From assembly GCA_036374435.1 (NCBI GenBank), contig DASUTU010000153.1, positions 1 to 64,000 of the forward strand: a DNA stretch of 64,000 nucleotides, read 5' to 3'. Position 1 is the first letter of the stretch. Each line of letters starts with the position of its first letter. This DNA comes from CALGFI01 sp036374435. Lineage in GTDB: Bacteria > Actinomycetota > UBA4738 > HRBIN12. The notes beneath the pieces are model-generated. The model saw nothing but the letters and a program-made list of their open reading frames with translations, had not been told where the DNA came from and made no database searches. Positions 33,332 through 41,649 of the stretch are shown in pieces. The position numbers were made by a program, and so were the translations under genes.

Positions 33332-34549
33332 ATGGACGTGACCATCCGGACCATCACGCAGGAGGAGCTCGTGCCGTTCCTCCAGGCGAACGACGCCGCC
33401 TTCAGCTCGGCGCCGTCCGAAGAGGACATCGAGCGCGCCCGCAAGCTGGTCGAGCTCGACCGCTGCTTCGTCGCGTTGGACGGGACCGACATGGTCGGCA
33501 CCGCGGCCGTCTTCACGATGCCGATGACCATCCCGGGCGGCGAGCTCGACGTCGGCTACGTCACCGGCGTCGGGGTCAAGCCGACCCACCGGCGGCGCGG
33601 GATCAACACGGGGCTGATGCGGACGCAGCTCGAGCAGGCGCGGGAGCGAGGCGAGCCCGTGGACGTCCTGTACGCCTCGGAGGGGGGCATCTACGGACGG
33701 TTCGGCTACGGCCTGGCGACGTTCGGGCTGGCCATGGAGGTCGACAGCGCCCGAGCGGCGTTCGTGCGTGGGTATCGACCGTCGGGTTCGATCCACCTGG
33801 CCGAGTGGGGAGACGCGCTGCCCCGGATCCTCGCCGTCCACCACGCCGTCCGTCCCCGGCGGCCGGGGATGGTCGCGCTCGACGAGGCTCGGCTCCAGGA
33901 CACCCTGCACGAACACGGGTCGGAAAAGGAGCTGCCGCTGTTCGTGGCCCTCCATGAAGGCGACGACGGGATGGACGGCTACGTGTTGTACCGGGTGCGC
34001 CACGAGTGGCCGGCCGGAATGCCGCAGTCGACGCTCATGGTGAAGGACCTCCAGGCGACGACGCCCGGCGCGAACGCGGACCTATGGCGATACGTGTTCG
34101 ACGTGGACCTCACCGAGAAGGTCGGGGCCTGGAACCGGGCCGTGGACGACCCGCTGCTGCACCTGGTCGCCGAGCCGCGGCGGCTCCGCGCCACCGTGCG
34201 CGACAACCTGTGGCTGCGGCTGGTGGACGTCGCCGCCGCGCTCGCCGCTCGGCGGTACGCGTCGCCCGGCGAGGTCGTGCTCGAGGTCCAGGACCGGTTC
34301 TGCTCGTGGAACGACGGCCGGTACCTGCTGGAGGTCGCGCCCGACGGGACCGCCTCGGCCGGGCCGACGAACCGCGAGCCGGATCTCGTGTGCCCGGTGA
34401 GCGAGCTCGGGGCCGCGTATCTCGGCGGCACCTCGTTCCGCCGGCTCCAGCGGGCCGGGTTGGTGGAGGAGCGCTCGGACGGCGCGCTGGCCCGGGCGGA
34501 CGCGATGTTCACCTGGGACCCGGCCCCCTGGTCTCCCTACGTGTTCTGA
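33332..34549 (+). CDS. Eis-like GNAT N-acetyltransferase
   Basis: A 405-aa protein with the three-part layout of the Eis family: an N-terminal GNAT domain with the acetyl-CoA loop VGVKPTHRRRGINTGLM, a second GNAT-like domain and a C-terminal sterol-carrier-like domain. The chain ends in phenylalanine (SPYVF), matching the C-terminal carboxylate that Eis uses as general base, and a tyrosine lies in EGGIYGRFGYG. Eis enzymes acetylate multiple amines of aminoglycosides or other polyamines; the natural substrate here is unknown. TAAGCT ends eight bases before the ATG, so it may be leaderless. Confidence 0.9.
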   Translation: MDVTIRTITQEELVPFLQANDAAFSSAPSEEDIERARKLVELDRCFVALDGTDMVGTAAVFTMPMTIPGGELDVGYVTGVGVKPTHRRRGINTGLMRTQLEQARERGEPVDVLYASEGGIYGRFGYGLATFGLAMEVDSARAAFVRGYRPSGSIHLAEWGDALPRILAVHHAVRPRRPGMVALDEARLQDTLHEHGSEKELPLFVALHEGDDGMDGYVLYRVRHEWPAGMPQSTLMVKDLQATTPGANADLWRYVFDVDLTEKVGAWNRAVDDPLLHLVAEPRRLRATVRDNLWLRLVDVAAALAARRYASPGEVVLEVQDRFCSWNDGRYLLEVAPDGTASAGPTNREPDLVCPVSELGAAYLGGTSFRRLQRAGLVEERSDGALARADAMFTWDPAPWSPYVF

Positions 34550-34556
34550 ACCCCCC

Positions 34557-35015
34557 TCACCGCGAGAGCCGGATCTCCTCGACCTCCACGGGCGCGTCGT
34601 CGCCGGCCCGGGTGATCACGACGCCTTCACACTCGGCGAGCTGTTCCACCTCTCGAGCGGTCAGGCCGAGCACGGCGCGTTCGATCAGCGGGGTGTGGGA
34701 GATCGCGAGCCCGCTCCCGCCGTCCGGGACGGCATCGAGCAGCGCGGAGACCACGCCGGCCATGGCCAGCGGCGAGGCGTCGTTGTCCTTGCCGGCCAAC
34801 CCCGGGACCACCGCGTGCGGCGGGAGCTGGCCCCCGGACCCCCGCAACATCCAGGCGACCGTCTCCGCGGCACGCTGGGCCGGCGAGATGAAGACCACGT
34901 CGTAGCCGCCGTCGAGGTCGCGGCCGACGTCTTCGGCCCGCGCCCGCCCCGCCGCCGAGAGCCGGTCCGCGGCCGGGTCGCGCTGGGCGTGGCGGCGGAT
35001 CTCGAGTCGCTTCAT
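34557..35015 (-). CDS. SixA-like histidine phosphatase
   Basis: A 152-aa phosphohistidine phosphatase of the histidine-phosphatase superfamily. The catalytic motif appears as IRRHAQRDP at about residues 6-14, with alanine in place of the usual glycine of RHG, as in SixA proteins. Other marks are SPAQRAAETV and the second histidine in AISHTPLIE. GAGGAG lies upstream of the ATG at 35015. It is divergent from a small lipoprotein gene and convergent with the acetyltransferase. SixA acts on phosphorelay or phosphotransferase proteins; the target here is not evident. Confidence 0.87.
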   Translation of the reverse strand: MKRLEIRRHAQRDPAADRLSAAGRARAEDVGRDLDGGYDVVFISPAQRAAETVAWMLRGSGGQLPPHAVVPGLAGKDNDASPLAMAGVVSALLDAVPDGGSGLAISHTPLIERAVLGLTAREVEQLAECEGVVITRAGDDAPVEVEEIRLSR

Positions 35016-35049
35016 CCGCGTGGATCTCCTCGTCGGGGCGTCGTGTAGC

Positions 35050-35535
35050 ATGCCCGCGCCCGTGAAGCGTACCCACGCCGTCGCCGTGTTCACCCTCGCC
35101 CTCGCCGTGTTGGCGGCGTCGTGCACCGGAGACGGCGACGACGACGGGAACACCGGCGCGACCGGGGCGACGGCCGGGGCGACCGGCGCGACCGGGGGGG
35201 AGGGGCCGACCCCGGTCCAGTCCGGGTCGGACACGGCCGGCACCTACGAATACTCGAACGCCGGCCTCGTGGCCGTGCTCGAGCTGGACGGGGCCGCCGG
35301 GAGCCTCGAAGTGGACAACGGCACGGACCACGAGCTGCCCGACCCGGGCTTCTACGCCCGCCACGCGCTCACCGGCGCCCGAACCGACGGCGTCGTGACC
35401 GACCCCGCCCCGATCCCACCCGGCGAGACCGGGACCTTCGAGATCGAGCTCGAGGGCCTCACGGTCGGGGACATCGGCGTCCTGGGGCTGTTGTTCGGCG
35501 AGGAGGACTACGGCCTGCTCGTGCGAACGGCCTGA
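35050..35535 (+). CDS. Small putative lipoprotein with a Gly-Ala-Thr linker
   Basis: About 161 aa. A lipoprotein signal (HAVAVFTLALAVLAASC) is followed by an acidic patch (GDGDDDG) and a low-complexity GATGATAGATGATG linker, then a compact beta-rich domain (VAVLELDGAAGSLEVDNGTDHELPDPGFYARHAL). I do not recognise the domain. Two starts are possible: ATG at 35050 or GTG at 35062, the latter ten bases after TAGCAT (35046-35051) and giving a more typical signal peptide. It is divergent from the SixA-like gene and ends close to the convergent adenosyltransferase. Confidence 0.75.
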   Translation: MPAPVKRTHAVAVFTLALAVLAASCTGDGDDDGNTGATGATAGATGATGGEGPTPVQSGSDTAGTYEYSNAGLVAVLELDGAAGSLEVDNGTDHELPDPGFYARHALTGARTDGVVTDPAPIPPGETGTFEIELEGLTVGDIGVLGLLFGEEDYGLLVRTA

Positions 35536-35540
35536 AGCGC

Positions 35541-36089
35541 TCAGGCCCGGCTGGGGGGTTCGTCCTCGCCGGCCACGGCCCGGGCCAGGACGAACAGCAG
35601 GTCCGACAGCCGGTTCACGTAGTGGAGCACCGACTCGTTCACCTCGGCCCCGCCGTCGCGCAGGGCGACCACGCGGCGTTCCGCCCGGCGCGCCACCGCC
35701 CGGGCCAGGTCGAGCGCGGCCGAGACCGGGTTGGCCCCCGGCACCACGAACACGCCGGGCAAGGGACGGGCCCCGACGAGGTCGTCGATCCAGGCCTCGA
35801 GCCCGGCCACCATGTCCGGCGCCGTGAGCGACACGCCGGCCTCCAGCCGGGCGCGTTCGGCCGGGTTCGTGGCCAGGTCGGCGCCGAGCACGAACAGCTC
35901 CCGCTGGAGCCCGAGGAGGTCCTCCGCGAGCTTCGGATCCTCGGTCCGGGCCCGGGCCACGCCGAGCGCCGCCACCACCTCGTCGAGCGTGCCGACGGCT
36001 TCGGCCACCGGGTCGGCTTTGGTGATCCGGCCCCCGTACAACAGCCCGGTCGATCCGTCGTCCCCGGTCCTCGTGTAGATGCGAGGCAT
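35541..36089 (-). CDS. ATP:cob(I)alamin adenosyltransferase (PduO type)
   Basis: Converts cob(I)alamin and ATP to adenosylcobalamin. The 182-aa protein has the PduO ATP-binding start YTRTGDDGSTGLLYGGRI and the C-terminal signatures VVPGANPVSAALDLARAVARRAERR and LHYVNRLSDLLFVLAR. ATG at 36089 has TATCCT (minus strand, 36101-36096) exactly six bases upstream, the clearest leaderless promoter in the window. Its product is the cofactor of the B12-dependent ribonucleotide reductase encoded at the right end. It is divergent from dapA. Confidence 0.94.
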   Translation of the reverse strand: MPRIYTRTGDDGSTGLLYGGRITKADPVAEAVGTLDEVVAALGVARARTEDPKLAEDLLGLQRELFVLGADLATNPAERARLEAGVSLTAPDMVAGLEAWIDDLVGARPLPGVFVVPGANPVSAALDLARAVARRAERRVVALRDGGAEVNESVLHYVNRLSDLLFVLARAVAGEDEPPSRA

Positions 36090-36285
36090 CCGGCTAGGAT
36101 AGCCGCAGGACCGCCCGCCCTCGGGCGGCACGAGTGACCCGGCAATCTCGAGGGGCTCGAGCATGACGACTGCCGCAAGGGACACACGTTCCACAGAATG
36201 CACCAGGAGCGCGTGCATCTCGCGTGGCCCTCAGGCCTCTCGTGATCCTTACCTATACTCGTGCAACGTGTGGCACATGTGATTC

Positions 36286-36315
36286 TTGTGAGGATGGAGG
36301 CTCGGGTGCTACGCT
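36286..36315 (+). promoter_or_regulatory. Putative dapA promoter
   Basis: TTGTGA (36286-36291) and TACGCT (36310-36315) are 18 bases apart and would start RNA about 45 bases before the dapA ATG. A second strong -10 (TATACT, 36254-36259) lies further upstream without a clear -35. The 277-base gap between the adenosyltransferase and dapA holds nothing else I can identify; I see no riboswitch fold. Confidence 0.5.
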
Positions 36316-36366
36316 GACCGGCCCGGTCGGCCGGAGCCCTCGAGCTCATCGACGGAAGGAGGCAAC

Positions 36367-37251
36367 ATGGCCGGGAGGTTCGGGGCGGTGGTCACCGCCA
36401 TGGTCACGCCGTTCAGGGAGGACCATTCGCTGGACCTCGACGCCGCGAGCAGCCTCGCCGCGTACCTGCTCGAACACGGCACGGAGTCGATCGTCGTGGC
36501 CGGGTCCACCGGCGAGTCCCCCACGCTCACTCACAAGGAGAAGCTCGAGCTCTTCCGCGCCGTGATCGAGGTCGCCGGCGACGACGGCAAGGTGATCTGT
36601 GGCACCGGGACCTACAACACGGCCGAGACGATCGAGCTCTCGCGCGAGGCCGAGGGGCTGGGCGCGGACGGGCTGCTGCTGGTCACGCCCTACTACAACA
36701 AGCCGCCGCAGCGGGGCCTGCTCGAACACTTCCGTCGCGTGGCGGCGGTGGTGGACCTGCCGATCATCGCCTACAACATCCCCGGGCGGACCGCCACGCG
36801 GATCGAACACGCCACGCTCCTGGAGATGGCGGAGGTGCCGAACATCGTCGGCGTGAAGGACTCGACCGGCGACTTCCAGGCGATCTCGCGTCTCATCAGC
36901 GAGGCGCCCCCCGAGTTCGAGGTCTACTCGGGCGACGACTGGGCGACCTTCGGTTACCTGTGCCTCGGCGCGGTGGGCATCGTGTCGGTCGCGGCGCACC
37001 TGGTCGGAGATCGGATCCGGCAGATGTGCGACCTGATCTTCTCCGGAGACATCCCGGCGGCCCGCAAGATCCACGAGGAGCTCACGCCGCTGTTCAACGC
37101 CCTGTTCATCACGAGCAACCCGATCCCGGTCAAGACGGCGCTCGAGATGGTGGGGCGCCCGGTCGGGCCGCCGCGCCTCCCGCTCGTCCCGGCCACCCGC
37201 GAGGAGCGGGAGCGGATCCGCCGGGCGCTGGCCGATGCCGCGCTCCTCTGA
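36367..37251 (+). CDS. dapA: 4-hydroxy-tetrahydrodipicolinate synthase
   Basis: First dedicated enzyme of diaminopimelate synthesis, condensing pyruvate with aspartate semialdehyde. The Schiff-base lysine is K164 in VGVKDSTGD, the tyrosine is in IIAYNIPGRT and the substrate motif VAGSTGESPTLTHKEK is near 40-55. The 294-aa length is standard. AAGGAGG sits seven bases before the ATG. The last 17 bases overlap the RNase J gene, a pairing (dapA-rnj) widely conserved in actinobacteria and Firmicutes. Confidence 0.97.
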   Translation: MAGRFGAVVTAMVTPFREDHSLDLDAASSLAAYLLEHGTESIVVAGSTGESPTLTHKEKLELFRAVIEVAGDDGKVICGTGTYNTAETIELSREAEGLGADGLLLVTPYYNKPPQRGLLEHFRRVAAVVDLPIIAYNIPGRTATRIEHATLLEMAEVPNIVGVKDSTGDFQAISRLISEAPPEFEVYSGDDWATFGYLCLGAVGIVSVAAHLVGDRIRQMCDLIFSGDIPAARKIHEELTPLFNALFITSNPIPVKTALEMVGRPVGPPRLPLVPATREERERIRRALADAALL

Positions 37252-38950
37252 GCCGGTCCTTCCCGCACCCCCCGAGACGCTCCGACGTCCGGACGGGCCC
37301 GCCAGGGTCGTCTTCCTCGGCGGCGTCGGCGAGGTCGGCCGCAACATGGCCTGCGTCGAGCTCGACGGGCGCCTGCTGATCCTCGACGCCGGCCTGTCGT
37401 TCCCGCACGCCGAGATGCCGGGCATCGACCTGGTGCTCCCGGACTTCGAATACGTCCGAGGGCGCCTGGGCGACGTGGAGGCGGTCGTCCTCACCCACGG
37501 ACACGAAGATCACATCGGCGCGATCCCGTACCTGCTCCGCGAGCTGGCGCGGCCCGTTCCCGTGTACGGCACGGCGTTCACGCTGGCCCTGCTGGAGGGC
37601 AAGCTCGAGGAGCACGGCGTTCGCGAACGGGCCGAGCCGCGGCGCGTGGTGCCCGGCGAGGCCGCCCGGGTGGGGCCGTTCTCGATGCGGTTCCTGCGCG
37701 TCACGCACTCGATCCCGGATGGCATGGCCGTGGTAATCGACACGCCGTTCGGCTCGATCCTGCACACGGGCGACTTCAAGATCGACCAGACCCCGCTGGA
37801 CGGCCGGCCCACCGACCTGCACGGGCTGGCCGAGGAGGCGGGCCACGGGGTCCACCTGCTGCTGTCCGACTCGACGAACGCGGAGGAGGGCGGCTACACG
37901 ACGAGCGAACGCAGCGTCGGTCCCGTGCTGCAGGAGATCATCTCGCGCGCGCCGCAACTCGTCGTGGTGGCGTGCTTCAGCAGCCACATCCACCGCATCC
38001 AGCAGGTGGTGAACGCCGCCCGGGCCGACGAGCGCGTCGTGGCCTTCCTCGGGCGCTCCATGCACCAGAGCGTCGAGGCAGCCCGGACGCTCGGCATCCT
38101 GCACGCCCCCGAGAGCGACGTCGTGCCGATCGAGGAGGTGGAACGCCTGGACCCCGCGCGGGTCGTCGTCATCTGCACGGGGTCCCAGGGCGAGCCGCTG
38201 TCGGCGCTCAGCCTCATGGCGGCGCGCGAGCACAAGTGGGTGACGCTCCGCGAGGGCGACAGCGTGGTCCTTTCGAGCAGCCTGATCCCCGGCAACGAGC
38301 CCGCCATCCACCGGGTGGTGGACGGGTTGTACCGGACGGGCGCCGACGTGTTCCACCTGCCGACCTATCCGGTCCACGCGAGCGGGCACGCCGCCGCCGA
38401 GGAGCTGCGGCTCATGTTGTCGCTGGTCCGGCCGCGATGGTTCGTCCCGATCCACGGCGAGCGCCGCCACCTGGCGCATCACGCCAAGATCGCCACCGAG
38501 GTCGGCATCCCGCCCGACCACGTCCTGATCTGCGAGGACGGAGACGTCCTCGAGGTGGGGGAGAAGGTGGAGATCGTTGGGCGGGTTCCGGCCGGCATGA
38601 CGTTCGTGGACGGGCTCGGCATCGGCGACGTCGGCGACGTGGTCCTGCGCGACCGCCGCAAGCTCTCCTCCGAGGGCGTGGTCGTGGTGGTCATCGCCGT
38701 CGACGCGCACCACGGACAGCTCGTGGCCGGCCCGGACATCGTCAACCGCGGGTTCGTGTTCGACGAGACCTCCGGCGACATCCTTGAAGCGGCCCGCGAA
38801 CGCGTCATGCTCTCGTTGCGGGAGTCGGCCGAGGCCGAGGTGGTCGACCGGGGCGTGCTCGAGCAGAACGTCCGGCGCACGCTGAGCCGGTACTTCTACG
38901 AGCAGACCCAGCGCAAGCCGGTGATCCTGCCGGTCATCCTGGAGGTGTAG
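37235..38950 (+). CDS. rnj: Ribonuclease J
   Basis: Metallo-beta-lactamase-type 5'-3' exoribonuclease and endonuclease for mRNA decay and rRNA processing. The metal motif LTHGHEDHIGAIPYLL is near residues 86-101, the beta-CASP domain includes VVACFSSHIHRIQQV, and later ligands lie in PTYPVHASGHAAAEEL and FVPIHGERRHL. A C-terminal domain ends near residue 571. It starts within the end of dapA and is followed directly by ftsK, whose GTG shares the last base of its stop. RNase Y is also encoded in this window. Confidence 0.96.
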   Translation: MPRSSEPVLPAPPETLRRPDGPARVVFLGGVGEVGRNMACVELDGRLLILDAGLSFPHAEMPGIDLVLPDFEYVRGRLGDVEAVVLTHGHEDHIGAIPYLLRELARPVPVYGTAFTLALLEGKLEEHGVRERAEPRRVVPGEAARVGPFSMRFLRVTHSIPDGMAVVIDTPFGSILHTGDFKIDQTPLDGRPTDLHGLAEEAGHGVHLLLSDSTNAEEGGYTTSERSVGPVLQEIISRAPQLVVVACFSSHIHRIQQVVNAARADERVVAFLGRSMHQSVEAARTLGILHAPESDVVPIEEVERLDPARVVVICTGSQGEPLSALSLMAAREHKWVTLREGDSVVLSSSLIPGNEPAIHRVVDGLYRTGADVFHLPTYPVHASGHAAAEELRLMLSLVRPRWFVPIHGERRHLAHHAKIATEVGIPPDHVLICEDGDVLEVGEKVEIVGRVPAGMTFVDGLGIGDVGDVVLRDRRKLSSEGVVVVVIAVDAHHGQLVAGPDIVNRGFVFDETSGDILEAARERVMLSLRESAEAEVVDRGVLEQNVRRTLSRYFYEQTQRKPVILPVILEV

Positions 38951-41145
38951 TGGGAACGAGGTCGAAGGGCCGCTCGGGCCGAACCCGAACGGGCCGCACG
39001 CCGGTGCGTCAACACGTCGCCCCGTGGGCGCGCGACGCGTTCGGGATCGGGCTCGTGGTGCTCGGGCTCCTGGCCGTGCTGGCGTTGTGGTTCGAGGCGG
39101 CCGGGCCCGTGGGCGGGGGCGTCGACTGGCTGCTGCGGGGCTCGATCGGGGTGGCGGCGACTAGCTTCCCCGTGATCGCCCTGTACTGGGGGGTCGTGCT
39201 CCTGCGAGGGCGTCCGGAGGAGGAGCGCGTCCGGATGTTCATCGGGTTCGCGCTGGCGCTCGTCGCGGCGTTGGCCCTGCTCTCTTTGTGGAACGGGAAC
39301 CCCCGTCCGATCGCCGGCCACGCCAAGGTGAGCGAGGCCGCCGGCGTGGTGGGCGCGCTGGCGTCGTGGCCGCTCGGCAAGCTGATCTCCAAGACCGGGA
39401 CGGCGATCGTGTGGTCCGGCGCCGTGGTCCTCGGCCTGCTCATCTTCACCGGGACCCCGCTCGCGTCGGTGTTCACCTGGGTGCGCGAACGCGTGGCCCG
39501 GAATGAAGAGGCCGAGGAAGAAGAGGACGAGGAGCCGCGTCCGGCCCGGCGTCCGCCTCGCGTGATCCACGCCGACGACGAGGCCGTGGTCGAGCTCCTC
39601 GACGAGCCGCCGCCGTCGGAGCCCCAACCCGAACCCGAGCCGATCGAGGTCCCCGAGCTGGTTCGGCCGCGTCCGGGGGGCGGGCGGTACGAGCTCCCCC
39701 CGCTGGACCTGCTGCGGATCTCACCTCCCTCTGCCGGGAGCACCCGGGACGAGGAACACACCACCGAGGCGTTGGAGCGCACGTTCCACACGTTCGGCGT
39801 GCCGGCCCACGTCGTGGCCTCGCACCGCGGCCCCACGGTGACGTTGTACGAGGTCGAGGTCGAGGCCGGGACGAAGGTCAACAAGGTGCTCTCGCTCGCC
39901 GACGACATCGCCTACGCGCTCGCCACGCCCGACGTCCGCATCATCGCGCCGATCCCGGGCAAGTCCGCCATCGGCGTGGAGGTGCCCAACAAGGTCCGTG
40001 ACTTCGTCATGCTCGGGGACGTCCTGCGGTCTCGCACGGCGGCCGAGGACCGGCACCCGCTGGCCGTCGCGCTCGGCAAAGACGTGCACGGGCGGGCCCA
40101 GCTCGTGAACCTCACTGCGATGCCGCACCTGCTGATCGCCGGGGCGACCGGCGCCGGCAAGTCGAGCCTCATCAACTCGTTCATCAGCTCGGTGTTGATG
40201 CGGGCCACGCCGGACCAGGTCAAGCTCGTCCTGGTGGACCCCAAACGGGTCGAGCTCACGCACTTCGCGGACCTGCCGCACCTGCTGGTCCCGGTGATCG
40301 TGCACCCCAAACGCGCCGCCGAGGCGTTGTCGTGGGTGGTGCGGGAGATGGAGCAGCGGTACGAGGTGCTGGCCATGGTCGGCGTCCGCGACATCGACGG
40401 GTACCGCGCCGGCCTGGCGGAGGGGACGTTGCGGATCCCGCCGGGGCAGGAGGAGCGGGCCGTCGAGTTCCCCTACCTCCTGGTCGTGATCGACGAGCTC
40501 GCCGACCTCATGATGGTCGCTCCCCGCGACGTCGAGGACGCGATCTGTCGGATCGCGCAGATGGCGAGGGCGGTGGGCATTCACCTGGTGGTCGCCACGC
40601 AGCGGCCGAGCGTCGACGTCGTGACTGGGCTCATCAAGGCGAACATCCCCAGCCGGATCGCGCTGATGACCTCGAGCCAGGCCGACAGCCGGGTGATCCT
40701 CGACATGAACGGGGCCGAGAAGCTGGTGGGGCACGGCGACCTGCTGTTCGCCCCCTCGTCGGCCTCCAAGCCCACCCGGCTCCAGGCGGCGTGGGTCACC
40801 GAGAAGGAGGTCCAGCAGGTGGCGGAGTGGGTCCGGGCGCAGCGGGCCGCCGACTACGCCATAAGCGTGGAGGGTCTCGGCCGGCCACCGGTCGACGACG
40901 AAGGCGACGCGGGCCTGGGGGGCGACGACGAGCTGCTCGAGCAGGCCGCCGACCTGGTGATCCGCTCGCAGCTCGGCTCGACCAGCATGCTCCAGCGCAA
41001 GCTGAAGGTGGGCTTCGCCCGCGCCGGCCGGTTGATGGACCTGCTCGAGGAGCGCGGGCTGGTGGGGCCATCGCAGGGATCGAAGGCCCGCGACGTGTTG
41101 ATCACGCCGGAGGAGTGGGAGGAGTCCCGCTCGGCGTCGGCCTGA
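38950..41145 (+). CDS. ftsK: DNA translocase FtsK/SpoIIIE
   Basis: Septum-anchored DNA pump for chromosome segregation. Four membrane helices lie within residues 30-175, an acidic linker (EEAEEEEDEEP) follows to about 260, then the alpha and motor domains. Walker A GATGAGKSS is at about residues 398-406 and Walker B is LLVVIDELADLMM. The gamma winged-helix domain (TSMLQRKLKVGFARAGRLMDLLEERGLVGP) ends the protein and would read the polar KOPS-type sequences. At 731 aa it is short, nearer to SpoIIIE than to E. coli FtsK. It ends next to a minus-strand cassette. Confidence 0.96.
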   Translation: MGTRSKGRSGRTRTGRTPVRQHVAPWARDAFGIGLVVLGLLAVLALWFEAAGPVGGGVDWLLRGSIGVAATSFPVIALYWGVVLLRGRPEEERVRMFIGFALALVAALALLSLWNGNPRPIAGHAKVSEAAGVVGALASWPLGKLISKTGTAIVWSGAVVLGLLIFTGTPLASVFTWVRERVARNEEAEEEEDEEPRPARRPPRVIHADDEAVVELLDEPPPSEPQPEPEPIEVPELVRPRPGGGRYELPPLDLLRISPPSAGSTRDEEHTTEALERTFHTFGVPAHVVASHRGPTVTLYEVEVEAGTKVNKVLSLADDIAYALATPDVRIIAPIPGKSAIGVEVPNKVRDFVMLGDVLRSRTAAEDRHPLAVALGKDVHGRAQLVNLTAMPHLLIAGATGAGKSSLINSFISSVLMRATPDQVKLVLVDPKRVELTHFADLPHLLVPVIVHPKRAAEALSWVVREMEQRYEVLAMVGVRDIDGYRAGLAEGTLRIPPGQEERAVEFPYLLVVIDELADLMMVAPRDVEDAICRIAQMARAVGIHLVVATQRPSVDVVTGLIKANIPSRIALMTSSQADSRVILDMNGAEKLVGHGDLLFAPSSASKPTRLQAAWVTEKEVQQVAEWVRAQRAADYAISVEGLGRPPVDDEGDAGLGGDDELLEQAADLVIRSQLGSTSMLQRKLKVGFARAGRLMDLLEERGLVGPSQGSKARDVLITPEEWEESRSASA

Positions 41146-41146
41146 C

Positions 41147-41395
41147 CTACAAGGTCGAGAGCAGCTCGTTGAGCAGCAGGAGGGTCTCGGCCTGGACCTC
41201 GTCGTCCGCGGCGTAGGTGCCGCGCCAGACCTCTTCCTGCCAGTAGCGATGGATCGTCGCCGGCGTCCACCCGCGAAGCAGCGCGGAGCGGTGGCCGCGG
41301 GCGAACTCGCTGCCCTCCCACAGGGCCCACGGATGGACCAGGAACCCTCCCCGCTCGCCGTCGGCCGAGAGCCACAACGCCCCGACGGGCCTCAC
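41147..41395 (-). CDS. Small hypothetical protein
   Basis: An 82-aa soluble protein, family not recognised. It is rich in tryptophan (GFLVHPWALWEGSEF, IHRYWQEEVWRG) and ends in a helical stretch (AETLLLLNELLSTL). GTG at 41395 overlaps the GTGTGA end of the small gene upstream on the same strand, so the two look translationally coupled. The gene ends one base from the ftsK stop. The coupled start and sensible composition support it being real, but without a homologue it stays tentative. Confidence 0.55.
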   Translation of the reverse strand: MRPVGALWLSADGERGGFLVHPWALWEGSEFARGHRSALLRGWTPATIHRYWQEEVWRGTYAADDEVQAETLLLLNELLSTL

Positions 41396-41526
41396 ACCCC
41401 ATCGTCCTGTTTGCCCCGCATCAACAGGTACCGGACGCGTCCTTCGTCGGTCAGCTCCGGGGTGGTGGGAAGGCGGACGATCGAGAACGGAGACCTGGCC
41501 CCGATCTGGGTTCGTTCGGTGATCAT
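41392..41526 (-). CDS. Tiny hypothetical protein, first gene of a two-gene cassette
   Basis: A 44-residue frame beginning MITERTQIGARSPFSIVRLP and ending KQDDGV. It has a GGGGGA ribosome-like site about seven bases before the ATG at 41526 and overlaps the next gene by four bases. Composition is mixed, with no signal or membrane helix. The size and coupling recall toxin-antitoxin layouts, but neither product matches a family I know, so no function is claimed. Confidence 0.45.
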   Translation of the reverse strand: MITERTQIGARSPFSIVRLPTTPELTDEGRVRYLLMRGKQDDGV

Positions 41527-41649
41527 GGCGTCGGTCCCCCTGAACCGATCCGTCCGGCAAGACGGTATCCCCTGACCCGTTCCATGGCATCGGCCGTGCG
41601 CCCTCAGACCTTGGGCGGCGGTCGTGGGCTCCCCACACGGTGAGAGTGC

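Noticed and set aside
35130..35215. Short GGGGCGACC-type repeats as a CRISPR or VNTR array
   Set aside because: They encode an in-frame Gly-Ala-Thr linker of a lipoprotein and lack unique spacers.
36090..36366. Lysine riboswitch before dapA
   Set aside because: No five-helix arrangement or conserved core can be traced in the 277 bases; ordinary promoter elements explain the region.
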